Shown here: positions 1 through 10,859 of the stretch, piece after piece | Layout: each line of letters begins with the position of its first letter | Position numbering within the stretch: position 1 is the first letter of the stretch | NCBI GenBank assembly: GCA_027924585.1 | Contig: BSBM01000597.1 | Location: forward strand, 5,905,501-5,969,500 | Source: Larix kaempferi | Taxonomy: Eukaryota; Streptophyta; Pinopsida; Pinales; Pinaceae | Direction of reading: 5' to 3' | Length of the DNA: 64,000 nucleotides | Notes under the pieces: generated by a model | Seen by the model: the letters and a program-made list of their open reading frames with translations, nothing else | Told to the model about the DNA's origin: nothing | Databases searched by the model: none | Made by a program: the position numbers and the translations under genes

Positions 1-1637
1 ATCGATAAGCAAGAAGATGCCAACAAGCTACATTGAAAGTCGGGCAATTATTGTATTGATATCTCATTAATTACAACAACTACGACGATGCCAACACTGC
101 ATGCTAAGGGACAATACCATGTACAAATCAGAGGAGAAGCGATATGGTAACCATGCACGGCTAGGATTCCTAGTTATATTATCAACCAAGCTTCATGTGG
201 ATGGCTTACATGGTTTGACAACAGCGCTCTCCACTATGGAGTTTGGTCAGGACCATTAATATCTGAACGGGACACTGTTAACCTGCCATTAGCAAATTTA
301 ATGCCTGTCAACTCATCACCTCATTAACGAGTTCGTCGTGAAATGCAATAACATATATTATCAATACTTAGAAAAAGAGCTATGTCAAAAAGCATAGTTG
401 ATTCTATTGCTAAAGTCTTAGCCTTTCTAAGGTTTGATTACATCACTTAAATGAATAAAAATCACATCATTGCATATTGTAAATCATAACATTGCATATT
501 GTAAATCATATCATTGCAAATATTAATGCACATTTTATATAGTTCAAAGTTTGAACTTCGGCATCAAAATATTTGAATTACATGTCAATGTATTATTGTA
601 GATGCATAGTAACTATAAAATATTTCTATTTCATTTCTATAGTTTTGTATCAGCAATAGGATGAAGTTTTATAATGCTAGTTCATAGCATAAATAACATA
701 TTCACAATAAATTCTATATGATTAGCCCTATAGTGCAAAGACTATTAGTCAAGGTATCACCATAGGTATAGTTTAAGTGTTGACGAGATACACTCTAAAG
801 CTAAGTTCTTAGTACAAGCACTAGTCACTATACTTTACCTATATTAACTATGTATTCAAATGATAAATTCAGGACTTAGAGTAGTCTAAGTTCTGTAGAC
901 TCAAAATATAATAATAGTTCAAAAGCATAAACACTATTTTTTTTTAAGCTTCCTAATAGCATTATCAATAGATATTACTATCATTGTTTTAATAATAATG
1001 ACAGTAGTGATATGATAATATATATAGCATTGCCACAGAACACTTGGATGACGTGAAATTATAACACTGAAAGAGCTTTGTAAGTCAATACATAAACTAG
1101 TATTAGAACCAAGTATCCATACCTCCAGTAACTTGTTTCACAAGGAAGTACTTAGCATTCTAATTTTACATTGACGATGAATTGAAAGACACATGTACTC
1201 TTAACACATGTTGTCGTAGAATTTCTTACCTGCTGTCTGCACATGGAAACAAGATTCAAATGCCTTAGCTAAATGTAGCTAATTAAACTCTAGGGTACCT
1301 CGTAGGACCCCTTCGTCAACATACAAACAAACTGTCAGCACTTCATCAAGAACATCATAATAGCACAAACAATGTACAGCATGTAATCATATTTGGAACT
1401 TAAGAAAATCTGTAAATTGTATTTCTTATGCATAATCATAAAAAGATCTTTCATTAAGGAGATTAGCATCCGCTTAAATCTAAAATAGCGAATGCAATTA
1501 TATCATATTTATTTGTTATCATTATTAATTATCTTAGTTAAGAAATCTAATTAATTTATATATTTCACATTAATGACTTTGATAATTATTGCTATTTAAA
1601 AAGAAAATTAAATTTTGGTATTTTTCGGGATGTTACA
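1..1637 (+). repeat. E0 5' LTR, right-hand part only
   Basis: It is nearly identical base for base to 16534-18179, with scattered substitutions and a few small indels. It ends ...GATGTTACA, the typical end of plant gypsy LTRs, two bases before the primer binding site. The missing left part, about 2.8 kb, lies outside the window. Confidence 0.93.
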
Positions 1638-1639
1638 TG

Positions 1640-1651
1640 TGGTATCAGAGC
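1640..1651 (+). other. E0 primer binding site (tRNA-iMet type)
   Basis: TGGTATCAGAGC is complementary to the 3' end of plant initiator methionine tRNA and lies two bases after the LTR end. It marks the start of the internal domain and sets the + orientation. Confidence 0.92.
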
Positions 1652-1780
1652 TCACGTTCGAACTTTAGGCCTGAAAAAGGTCCAAGAACACGCAACAGAA
1701 AATTTATTTACAGCAGAAATCTTACTAATTCAAAAATTTAAACTATTTGTGTTACACAGAAATTATTTTAAGTTACAGGT

Positions 1781-3354
1781 ATGGAAGGATCAGCTGAACA
1801 TTTAGAAGACAGATTTTGACCCAACAGTCATAGCACGGGACAACATTATGAAGAAGAAGTCCATGGCAAATTAAATGACAATTCATCAGAATTATTACGA
1901 GCATTTCAAGAGTTGAAGGCAGAAGTCAGATCTGTAAAACAAGACAATGAGAAAATTCTGAAGGCACAAGAAGAACTAAATCAAGTACTGTTTGAACAAT
2001 GCCCAACTGATGAACAGGATAGAGAAATTGAAAATACCTCCAAGATTGAAGATTTACCTCATCGAGATAGGGGTAAGAAAATGAAAACTGGTGATGCAAA
2101 CAACATTTCAACATCGTCAGAAGCTGCCCATGACAAACACAAAAAGAAACGAAATTACTTAAGTGATAGTAGCGAAGGAGACTACAAACCCAGAAGAAAG
2201 AGTCATAAATAGTATGAGCATATTTTTAGGGAATTCAAAAAAATCAAACCCCCAACCTTCAATGTTGAAACTAAAAAAGGAGAGATAGCCAAAGCATGGT
2301 TGTCCAGCATGAAAAAGTATTTCCAAATATATGATTATTCATAATCATTGAAGGCAAAGATGGAAATCTACAACTTGATTGGGAAGGTAGATATTTGGTG
2401 GCAGGACATCAAAAGAGTGAAGGGCATCAAGGATGAGGATGTGAATTGGAGTACTTTCAAACGGTACTTCAAAAAGAAGTTCTTATCTGAACAATACTAT
2501 GAAGAAAAATCAAAGGAGTTATATGATTTAAAGCTAGAAACTATGAACATGAAAGAGATGAACAGTAAATTTCTGAATTTACTGAGGTATGTGCCATACC
2601 TCGAGGAAGAAAAACCGAAGATTCAAAGATACCTGAGTTTTCTACCTTTCAACATCAAGGACAGAATTGAGTATGACAATCCAAAGACCTTAGAAGAAGA
2701 CATGAGGAAAGCAACTTTCTGTTATGATACTAATTGGAAAAGAGAAGGAATATCAAACTGGAAAAGTCATAAACCCAACAATTTTGAGCTGAAAAAGAAA
2801 AATTTCAGGTTTAGTGGAAATTCTGGTTTCCAATAGAAAAATTTTCAGAATCGGAATTTTCAAGGAAATAATATCAGAAATAGCCAGCAGTAGAATTTTA
2901 CAGCTCCTAGAAACACTCCCAATGCTACTAGGACTAATGATCAAAATGCACCTATCAAATGTTTTGAGTGTCAAGGTCCTCATTATGCATAAGAATGCCC
3001 TAAGAGGAAGTACACAACTAACAACATTCATTCGATATAGACTGAACCTACTGTTGGAGACTTGGCAAGGGAGATGCCCAGAATTAATGCAACACTAGAC
3101 AACAGGTAAGTAGATCATCCAGTCTCTATGGTAGAGATTGAAGGTATGCTACAAAACCATCTTGTTACTATTTTGATTGATCCAAGTGCTAGCCTGAGTT
3201 ATATATCACCAGATGTGGTAAAAGTTTAAATTTGAAAACAGAAAAATTCAATGAATCCTGGTTAGTTAGACTAGCAACAGGAACAAAAAGAAAAGTATCT
3301 GAATTTATTGAAAGTTGTGTTTTATCCATAAATTAGTTAAAGACACAAACTAGG
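1781..3354 (+). pseudogene. gag-pro: E0 gag and protease region, stop-riddled
   Basis: The ATG at 1781 follows the primer site closely and opens a frame that stays in register to about 3220. Eight stops interrupt it, at 1817, 2210, 2342, 2834, 2891, 2990, 3038 and 3107. The capsid-type gag domain is clear at 2348-2720 (IWWQDIKRVKG, WSTFKRYFKKKFLSEQYY, LLRYVPYLEEEK). A CCHC zinc knuckle (CFECQGPHYA-stop-EC) lies at 2959-2998. The protease active site reads LIDPSAS at about 3175 instead of the usual DSGA. A one-base loss near 3222 shifts the frame into the RT reading frame, and one more stop lies at about 3334. The element cannot make Gag. Confidence 0.85.
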
Positions 3355-4261
3355 TTGAATGTTTTACCTTTAGGATCGTATGATATTATAATCGGAATGG
3401 ACTGGTTAGAATCCCATCATGTCATTCTGAATTGTTATGAGAAAATTTTTATATGTTTAAATGATGAAGGGAAAACTGTAGAAGTAAAAGGTATTCCAAG
3501 AAAGACATCCCTTAGACAGATTTCAGCCATGCAAGTAAAGAGGGTAGTTAGAAAAGGATGTCAATTGTTTGCAGTAAATGTAGTAAATGATGAGCTTATT
3601 TGTAAAGAGGACAAATTGAAACTAGAAGACATACTTGTCCTAAAGGATTTCAAAGATGTATTTCCTGAGGAGATTCTAGGGTTACCTCCTAAAAGAGATC
3701 TAGACTTTACCATCGAGTTAATACTAGGAGCAGTACCGAATTCTAAAGCTCCATATAGGATGAATATACTGGAATTAAATGAGTTGAAATCACAGTTGAA
3801 GGAACTAATTGATAAAAACTATATAAGACCCAGTGTGTCTCCTTGGAGAGCACCTGTTATATTTGTTAAGAAGAAAGATGGTACCCTAAGATTGTGCATA
3901 GATTATTGCCAGCTGAATAAGATGACAATCAAGAATCGATATCTGTTGCCTCGCATAGACAATCTATTTGATCAGCTGCGTGGAGCAACGATATTTTCAA
4001 AGATTGATTTAAGGTTAGGATATCATCAAGTGCGTGTGAAGAATGAGGATATTTTCAAAACAGCCTTTAGAACTCGATATGGACATTATGAGTTCGTAGT
4101 CATGCCATTTGGCTTGACTAATGCCCCGACTGTATTTATGTGTTTGATGAACAATATTCTGCACAAATACTTAGATAAATTTGCTATTGTGTTCAAAGAT
4201 GACATTTTAATGTATTCTAAAAGCAAAGAAGAGCATGACGAACATCTGTGTATTATCTTAC
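3355..4261 (+). pseudogene. pol: E0 reverse transcriptase, N-terminal part
   Basis: This frame is open up to the E1 insertion. It has the protease/RT linker ([11 protein letters not shown]) and RT motifs [48 protein letters not shown] and the catalytic [10 protein letters not shown] box with both aspartates kept. At 4261 the coding sequence stops inside the RT and resumes at 11515. Removing E1 and one copy of CTTAC keeps the frame. Compared with other gypsy RTs nothing large is missing before the break. Confidence 0.92.
4257..4261 (+). repeat. Target site duplication of E1, left copy
   Basis: CTTAC directly before the E1 5' LTR, identical to 11510-11514 directly after its 3' LTR. This proves E1 inserted as a unit into the E0 RT gene. 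Confidence 0.95.
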
Positions 4262-4911
4262 TGTTGATGTATATGTAACTTCGGAATGTATTTCACATAT
4301 ATGTATATTGTATTCCTATAGAGATGTTATTATTCCTCTATACGGAAGTGTCGTTATTGATATTGTAAGTGTCGTAACTTATACTTGATGGGTTATTAGA
4401 CCACCTTGTTTGGGGTCGGCCCTGTATAAGTCATGTGGGTCAAAGGGTTATTAGACCACCCTATTGGGGGTCGGCTATGTGGGTCAAAGGGTTATTAGAC
4501 CACCCTATTGGGGGTCGGCCCAGTCAGCATTATGTTATGTGGTTAAGTTTGAGCCTACATGAGTTAGGTAAAAAGGCAAGTCAAGTCAAGTATAAATAGA
4601 GTGCGGGAGGCACTCTATTTACTGACTCACTTCTCACTTATGCACTCAAGGAGGAGTGGCGCACTTATGGAGGAGGATGATCAGCTACTAGGTTATGTCT
4701 ATCTCTTATGGTTGGTTGTATCATTGCTCTATCTATCTCTGAGGAAGTTATTGGGGTTTTTCACCTTTATGGTTTTCCCCAAGTAAATCTTTGTGTCTCT
4801 TGTGTGCTTGCATTATTGTCTCCATGATTGATATGCTATAGATATGCTGTACATGTTGTTCTCTCAGTTAAGATACTAGATCATATTGAAGTAAATGCTA
4901 AAAATTTAACA
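4262..4911 (+). repeat. E1 5' LTR
   Basis: It begins TGTTGATGTATATG and ends AAATTTAACA, so it has TG/CA ends. It contains three copies of a GGGTTATTAGACCACC...GGGGTCGGC motif (about 4388-4525) and a TATA box inside a perfect hairpin (4591-4621). An open frame at 4601-4786 recurs in the sister LTRs but is explained by LTR homology. Confidence 0.95.
4591..4621 (+). promoter_or_regulatory. E1 LTR TATA box within a 12 bp palindrome
   Basis: TATAAATAG starts at 4591. From 4593 the sequence TAAATAGAGTGC pairs perfectly with GCACTCTATTTA (4610-4621) across a 5-base loop. The same structure is at 11191-11219 in the 3' LTR. It is the likely LTR promoter core; the role of the hairpin is unknown. Confidence 0.75.
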
Positions 4912-4923
4912 TGGTATCAGAGC
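4912..4923 (+). other. E1 primer binding site
   Basis: TGGTATCAGAGC, tRNA-iMet complement, directly after the LTR. Confidence 0.93.
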
Positions 4924-5251
4924 TAGCTTGAAAGAAGGAATGATATGGCATGTATGACACTTGTTGCACTTACGATGCTAGGGCTTGATATAGCAAAAAC
5001 ACGTCATCGTAGCATTTTCGCTATAAATCTGTTTTGGCGAAGTGTTCGGATCTGAAATTGTTACAGGCCGAAGCTAAGATCCCCATATACCTTGTTTTCA
5101 AAGGACAACCTCTAATTCGTTGTACTTTGTGATTTATGATCTGTACAATATAGGGTTTCTGCCTCTTCCAGATCTGAGTCAAAATCAGGTGACCTTGGGA
5201 AAAAGGTCATAACTTGGGCTAGGAAGCTCCAAATGAAATTTCCTGAAAAGT

Positions 5252-5650
5252 GATAGGTAGTACACAGACTGTACTATCTCAGAAAACGTTTTCAGAGGCC
5301 GAAGTTGAACCAGTGACACGTGGCACGCCGTACAATTTCGCTCTCCTGTATTATCCCAAAAACAGGTCACGTTACAACACTTGGCATAACTCTCTCTCAG
5401 AGAGTCCAATTGAGGTCAGACCTGTTAGGATGGAAAGATAACAGTGCAAACTATCTCAGAAGACTTTTTCAGAGGCCGAAGTTCAAACAGTGACACGTGG
5501 CACACCGTACAAGTTCGCACTCTTGTATTATCCCAAAACAGGTCATGTTGCGACATTTGGAATAACTCTCTCTCAGAGAATCCAATTGAGGTCAGACCTG
5601 TCAGGATGGAAAGGTAACAGGTCAGGATATCTCAAGAAACTTTTTTCGGA
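5252..5650 (+). repeat. 177 bp direct repeat in the E1 leader
   Basis: Two full units and the start of a third: the shared TATCTCAG/TATCTCAA anchor lies at 5275, 5452 and 5629, exactly 177 bases apart. Each unit carries GAGGCCGAAGTT, a GTGACACGTGGCAC block and a GTCAGACCTGT block. E2 has the same array on the other strand (24284, 24399, 24576), with one unit shortened by about 62 bases. E3 lacks it. Confidence 0.85.
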
Positions 5651-6239
5651 CCCTGTGGATTAAAAATATTAGAGTTACACCAGAAACAATCAGGTACATA
5701 TTTCTATCAAAAGAGAATTATTTTTGAGTACCTTCATTCATGGCTTCCGGAATTTAGGGCTTTGGAGAAAGTTGGAATTTTTGTAATCGGAGACCACGGC
5801 TGAATGCTACTCATTAAAATAAAAATTTAGAGACCAAGATCAGAATTTTTGGCTGGGCAGAAGGCCGGGCTTGATCAGACCCTAGTTCGGGACTTTGATC
5901 AGAAAAGTGGAAAATTAGGGCTTCTGTAAAAATGGGAATTTTTGAAATCTGTGACCATGGCTGGAAGCTCCTCAGAAAAATAGAAGCTTAGAGTTTTGGA
6001 TCAAACCTTTTGGTTGGGTAGAAGAGTGTGCTTCATCAAACCCCAGTTCAGGGTCACATCCAGTGAATCTGGAAGTTTCAAAGGCAAAATTGAGGAGTGA
6101 AACTTTGCAGTTTTCAAATTTTGAATATACCAGTTTGATCAGCTCATCAAGGCGCATATTTCTATCCTTTCAAAAGTTTGAAATTCAAAGTTTGAATTTT
6201 TGGGGTTTCTCTGACAAACCCATATCCAGCTCCAGGTCC

Positions 6240-6376
6240 AGTTCTTGCAAATCAAGTGGATTGGGTTAATCCTAGAAGAAGATGGATTGGTCACTTGCAT
6301 AAGTGAAGAAGTTCCTGTTTCAGAGGGAGATGAGGCTAAGGCTTTACATAAGGAGATTACAAGCGATCTCGACAGG
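6240..6376 (+). pseudogene. E1 gag N-terminal scrap
   Basis: The stretch beginning ATTGGGTTAATCCTAGAAGA matches the E3 gag codons for IGLILEEN and the following acidic residues (EVPVSEGDEAKA here, DIPIPEDEEAKV in E3). After about 45 codons the match ends at CTCGACAG followed by GTATGA. The E3 gag ATG and upstream residues are not preserved here. E2 has the same scrap and the same end point at about 23540-23680. Confidence 0.7.
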
Positions 6377-7317
6377 TATGACTCATCGAGGTATGTTTTG
6401 AGATTTGTTCATGATTAAGTTTATGGTATGTTTGTCTTCATGTTATTACGGTTAGTACAATCTTGATTTTAGATTTGTCGTATCACCTTAACAAAATTAT
6501 GAGTGCATGATAGAAGATATTCATTGGTTAGGGTGTTGACACTTATGATTGTACTAATGCATTATGGTGTTGTATGAGGTTTATGTTGTCTACTAACATG
6601 AAAGGTACACCAAGAAAGACAAATCATGTTCCAGTTCAAGAACATATGATCATGATGACATGAGGATAAAGACTCATCCATTGTCATGGATCTCATAGAA
6701 GATCCATTTATGAGGTATGTATAACTTGGTTTTATAGTGGCTAACCTATGAGATATACAGGTTACTAGCACAAGTCATTGAAGAAGAACAAGAAGACATC
6801 ATGTGAGTATGTTAGACATAACTAACTAGCATGCTAATCCAGGTATGTTTTTCCTATATCAAGATAGAATCCTACCTTGGGTTAGGATCTTATACTGTTG
6901 TTAATAATGATTATTCATGAAGTCATAGGTTTGAATAATCATAGTTGTATGCATATTATGTTTCTCACCATAATTGATGATATGACTAACCAGAAGAATC
7001 ATGAAAGTATAGGTTCGAATAATCACAGGTTTTATGCATATTATATCTCTTATCTTGATTGATGATTCAACTAACCCGAAGAGTCATAGGTTTGAGTAAT
7101 TACAAGTTTAGACATGTTATGTTTCTTATGATTTGACTAACCATAAGAATCCTTTATAAACCTTGAATGCTAATGCTTATTATTTCTGTTTGAAATGATC
7201 ATGACTATACATGCTTGAGATTATTGTGTTTTAATTGTATACTAATGAATGTATGATTTTATATGAGTTCACAAGGATAACACAATCATGATACTAATAA
7301 GCATGCATAGGGACCAA
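6377..7317 (+). other. Non-coding filler in E1 with intron-like joints and a ~100 bp repeat
   Basis: The segment replaces the gag body, protease and integrase found in E3. It shows repeated AG|GTATG and GTATGT joints: after 6376, near 6392, 6714 and 6842, and a GTGAGT at about 6802, with ACAG or CCAG before some of them. Around 6900-7150 there are three diverged copies of a unit of roughly 100 bases (TCATAGGTTTGAATAATCA...GCATATTATGT...GACTAACC). No open frame is maintained. E2 carries the same segment (about 22700-23540, - strand). Confidence 0.6.
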
Positions 7318-7545
7318 GGATGAATATGAGTTCAAGAACAGGTAATTCAGGAAGCAAAGATCAAGAGGGAGTACACTCCAGTGGTTTATGCAAGGATGTA
7401 GATATTTAGAGGGAGTTGACCATCTCTCTCCACTCTACAACAGAAAGGTGTAAAAGAAGCTACTTCAGATTAGGACTCCAGCAGCTCCTGCAAGGAAGCG
7501 AAGACTCAGAGGGAGTCCACCCAACGAACAAAGAAAGATAAGTAT
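7318..7545 (+). pseudogene. E1 integrase-RT linker remnant
   Basis: The sequence from AGGATGAATATGAGTTCAAG matches the end of the E3 integrase frame (KDEYKFKDR at about 45090) and the region after it. A serine-rich stretch follows, with several stops. It is where E1 rejoins the E3 layout after the filler. Confidence 0.6.
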
Positions 7546-7995
7546 TTTAATCATCATTTCTTGCATATTTGTTTGTTTAAATAAAATTGTTCAATGATGT
7601 ATATGCTCATGTTCCTAGACTTAGGATATGTATTGTGCATAGTAGAATAGTTGCATTAATGAAGAGTATACTACTAATATACATGGGTAAGTGGCCTATG
7701 GCATTGTACAACATTCCATTGCTACTTATCTAGAATGAAACCTCTTTGCTGACATGTTGAGAGTTGTGCACACTCTTAACAATGTTCTGGTAGAGATTGG
7801 AAGGCATCTAGAAAGTTATGGGATATGGATAAATGTTGTATTGAAGCATTGGCTAAGATAATTGCATGACTGTATGACATATTTCTTTATGTGTAAGAAT
7901 TTGTTCTGAAAATTATGAGATGTTTCTAATCATGCAATTTAACCTGTTTTGTAGGAAAGACCGTATATCTTCACCTACAAAAGGACTACAACATT

Positions 7996-8492
7996 TGTTC
8001 CAGCAACAAAGATATCTATTGAAGATATTGAAGTTCCCAGGATCTGGGATGAAGAAATGGAATGCCATGATCCATCAATCATGAAGAATGATGTTTGGGA
8101 TGTAGTCCCAAGACCTGAAGGGAAGTTTGTTATGACTTCCATATGGAACTATCAGATCAAGCATGTTGCGGATGGAAGCATTAAGAAATAAAAAAGTGAT
8201 GAAATAGAAGATGCACCAGATGGATTTCAAGACAGCATGGTGTAGTCATATATGTGTACAGAACTTGGTATGGTAGGATAGACAGCTTTCTATCCAGTTT
8301 GGGCTTTACCAAGAGTAAAGCGGATTCCAACCTTTACTACAAGGTTGAGGAAGGCAATCCAGTGATACTACTTTTGTATGCGGATAACCTGTTTGTTACA
8401 GGTGAAGATAGATTGATTGTCGACATGCAGCGGAATCTTACTACCGAGTTCGGGATGAAAGATTTGGGAATGATGCACTATATTTTTTTGGC
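7996..8492 (+). pseudogene. E1 reverse transcriptase with internal deletion and YxDN box
   Basis: The start of the copia RT reads ISIEDIEVPRIWDEEME and NDVWDVVPRPEGK (about 8009-8130). It then jumps, after stops near 8190 and 8243, straight to IDSFLSSLGFTKSKADSNLYY (about 8278-8340), so the central RT motifs are missing. The catalytic box is YADNLFVTG: the second aspartate of YxDD is asparagine. A frameshift near 8490 leads into the RNase H frame. E2 also has YxDN. Confidence 0.85.
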
Positions 8493-9311
8493 ATGGAGGT
8501 GTGGCAGAGTGATGGAATCTTCCTTGGACAAGGGAAGTCTGCAGTAGAGATCCTGAAGAGGTTAGGGATGATGGATTGCAAGGCCATGGCCACACCTATG
8601 GCATCAAATCTGAAGCTTCTTGGTGATGTTTCATCTGAGCTGGTTGATGTCTCTATGTATCGTCAGATGATTGGGTCCTTGATGTACCTGATGAACACGA
8701 GACCGGATATTTGCTTTGCTGTGAACACATTGAGCCAGTTCCTGACGGATTCGAGGAGTGTTCACCTGGTTGCTGTAAAGCATGTTCTGAGGTACCTGAA
8801 GGGTACAGTGGATTATGGGCTCAAGTATGAAGCAAATCAAAAGTCTAACCTGCAGGGTTATGTTGATTTAGATTGGGCTGCCAGTGCTGCAGATAGGAAG
8901 AGCACATCTGGGTGTTGCTTCAGTATGGAATCAGGTGTGATTTCTTGGTTTAGCAGGAAGCAGTCCTGTGTAGCACTGAGTACAGCTGAGGCAGAGTATG
9001 TTGCAGCCTGTTCAGCTAGTTGTGATGCAGTATGGCTACGGAAGCTACTGTCTGAGTTATTTGATCTCCCGTTGGATGCTACTGGTATATTCTGTGATAA
9101 CCAGAGTTGTGTGAAGCTATCCGAGAACCTAGTGTTTCATGATAGGTCGAAACACATAGATATCAAATATCACTATATCAGGGATATGGTGCAGAGAGGA
9201 GCTATGAAGCTCCTGTATGTTGCGACGGACGAGCAGATTGCAGATGTGCTGACGAAGCCACTAGCCAGGGTGAAATTTGAGTACTTCAGAGAGAGGCTTG
9301 GCATGCTTTAG
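8493..9311 (+). CDS. E1 RT C-terminus plus RNase H (remnant frame)
   Basis: A 272-residue open frame holds the copia RT thumb/connection (GQGKSAVEILKRLGMMDCK, MIGSLMYLMNTRPDICFAV, VKHVLRYLKGT) and the Ty1-type RNase H (DRKSTSGCCF, ALSTAEAEYVAA, IFCDNQSCVKLSEN, KHIDIKYHYIRD, DEQIADVLTKPL). It ends ERLGML. The first residues come from a frame joined to the RT only after a frameshift, so it is not expressed as a normal Pol. It is unusually well kept for an otherwise coding-poor element. Confidence 0.88.
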   Translation: MEVWQSDGIFLGQGKSAVEILKRLGMMDCKAMATPMASNLKLLGDVSSELVDVSMYRQMIGSLMYLMNTRPDICFAVNTLSQFLTDSRSVHLVAVKHVLRYLKGTVDYGLKYEANQKSNLQGYVDLDWAASAADRKSTSGCCFSMESGVISWFSRKQSCVALSTAEAEYVAACSASCDAVWLRKLLSELFDLPLDATGIFCDNQSCVKLSENLVFHDRSKHIDIKYHYIRDMVQRGAMKLLYVATDEQIADVLTKPLARVKFEYFRERLGML

Positions 9312-9429
9312 ATCGAGGACACTTCAAGGAAGAAGTGATGGACACATTTGCTGAAGCCATTCCAAGCATGTTGGAAGGGGGATCCTTCACATGGCTGTGG
9401 ATGTAAGCGCTGGATGATGAGCATCAGGA

Positions 9430-9790
9430 TGATGTTCTGGTTTCTGCTTGGATATGATCAGTTGGATCATGTGTATGTATTTTGTATACGCATCATGTTG
9501 GATGCTGGATATGATCGGTTGGATCATGTGTTTGTATTTTTGTATGTACGCATCATGTTGAATGCTGATGGATACATTGTGTGGATCATGTATCTTTGTA
9601 TGATCAGTTAGATCATGGATGCTGATGGATACATTGTGTGGATCATGTATCTTTGTATGATCAGGTAGATCATGTATGCTGATGGATACATTATGTGTAT
9701 CATGTATCTTTGTATGATCAGGTAGATCATGTATGATTGATGGATACATTGTGTGGATCATGTATCTATGTATGTATCAGATGGATACTT
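9430..9790 (+). repeat. E1 tandem repeat block A (57 bp unit)
   Basis: GCTGATGGATACATTGTGTG recurs at 9564, 9621 and 9678 (57-base period), with a weaker copy near 9736 and shorter GGATCATGTAT/GATCAGGTAGATC pieces around them. The block lies between the RNase H stop and the polypurine tract. Confidence 0.85.
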
Positions 9791-9954
9791 AGTGTGCATC
9801 AGATGGATGCATTGTATGATCAGGATGATCGTGGATGACGAGCTTCTCCAGATGACATGCAGCAGGATGTTGCAGTGATGATGATCAGGATGATCATGTG
9901 TACATCAGGATGATGTTTGATGATACTTTGTGGTCGTGGATCAGGTTGTGCAGG

Positions 9955-10200
9955 TAAGCATGTAATTTGTGCCCTGGGAGATTTGCAGATGGTCTTTCGA
10001 GGTTTTGCCTATGGCATGTAATTCGGTGCCCTGGGACATCTGGCAAATGCTCTTGCGAGGTTTTGCTTGGAAGGACATGTAATTTGTGCCCTGGGAGATC
10101 TGTAGATAGTCTTTCGAGGTTTTGCCTATGTCATGTAATTCGGTGCCCTGGGATATCTGGCAGATGCTCTTGCGAGGTTTTGTCCTATGGCATGTAATTT
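9955..10200 (+). repeat. E1 tandem repeat block B (57-60 bp unit)
   Basis: GCCCTGGGA...TCTGGCAGATGCTCTTGCGAGG-type units start at 9971, 10028, 10088 and 10145. Two alternating subtypes are visible: one has GATTTGCAGAT with TTTCGAGG, the other has TCTGGCA with CTTGCGAGG. Confidence 0.85.
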
Positions 10201-10620
10201 GCTCCTGGGAGTTCTGGACAGGATGAAAAAGGCCTCAGATGCTTCAGCCAGGTTTTTCCATGACCACATGTAATTTGCTCCTGGGAGATCTGGACAGGAT
10301 GAAAAAGGCCTTAGATGCTTCAGCCAGGTTTTGTGGTGGACCACATGTAATGTGCTCCTGGGAGATCCGACAGGTAGAGCTGTGTGCTCGTAACAACCTG
10401 GGATGCTTCAGCCAGGTTTTGTGGTGAGATCACATGTAATGTGCTCCTGGGAGATCCAACAGGTAGAGCCGTGTGCTCGTAATAGCCGGGGATGCTACAG
10501 CCAGGTTTTGTGATGGGTCACATGTAATGTGCTCCTGGGAGATCCTACAGGTAGAGCTGTGTGCTTGTAATAGCCTGGGATGTTGCAGCCAGGTTTTGTG
10601 ACGCACGTAATAAGTCCTGA
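10196..10620 (+). repeat. E1 tandem repeat block C (76-89 bp unit)
   Basis: Units with GCTCCTGGGAG at 10201, 10278, 10354, 10443 and 10531 carry CAGCCAGGTTTT and CACATGTAAT. The spacing is 77, 76, 89 and 88 bases. They share GTAAT...CTGGGAG...GGTTTT with block B, suggesting one ancestral unit. Equivalent blocks are in E2 (about 19540-19900) and E3. Confidence 0.82.
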
Positions 10621-10850
10621 GGATTCCACAGTATGGCCAGTGATGATGAAGACCTGCAAGTGGTGGGCCTACATCCAGTATGAAAAAGGACTGGCTCTGT
10701 AGAACTTCCTATGACGAGTAGATTCAGAGATTGATTGATATAGCAGCAGCAGTGACGATGATGATGACTCGATGATGATTATCCAGTGACGATGATCCAA
10801 AGAAGATGACTTGTGCTAGAAGAACTATGCTGAGAAATACCTTCCTAGTT

Positions 10851-10859
10851 AAGAGGGAG
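10851..10859 (+). other. E1 polypurine tract
   Basis: AAGAGGGAG directly before the 3' LTR. The identical tract precedes the E3 3' LTR (47866-47874) and follows the E2 left LTR in reverse (from 19289). Confidence 0.88.

Noticed and set aside
4601-4786. 61-80 residue open frame recurring in the LTRs of E1 and E2 (4601-4786, 11199-11384, 18766-18993, 25015-25257)
   Set aside because: It starts without an ATG inside the promoter hairpin, is not kept in the E3 LTR, and recurs because the LTRs are homologous.
9387-9761. 124-residue - strand frame with HIHDLPDHTKIHD-type repeats
   Set aside because: Reverse reading of the tandem repeat block A of E1.
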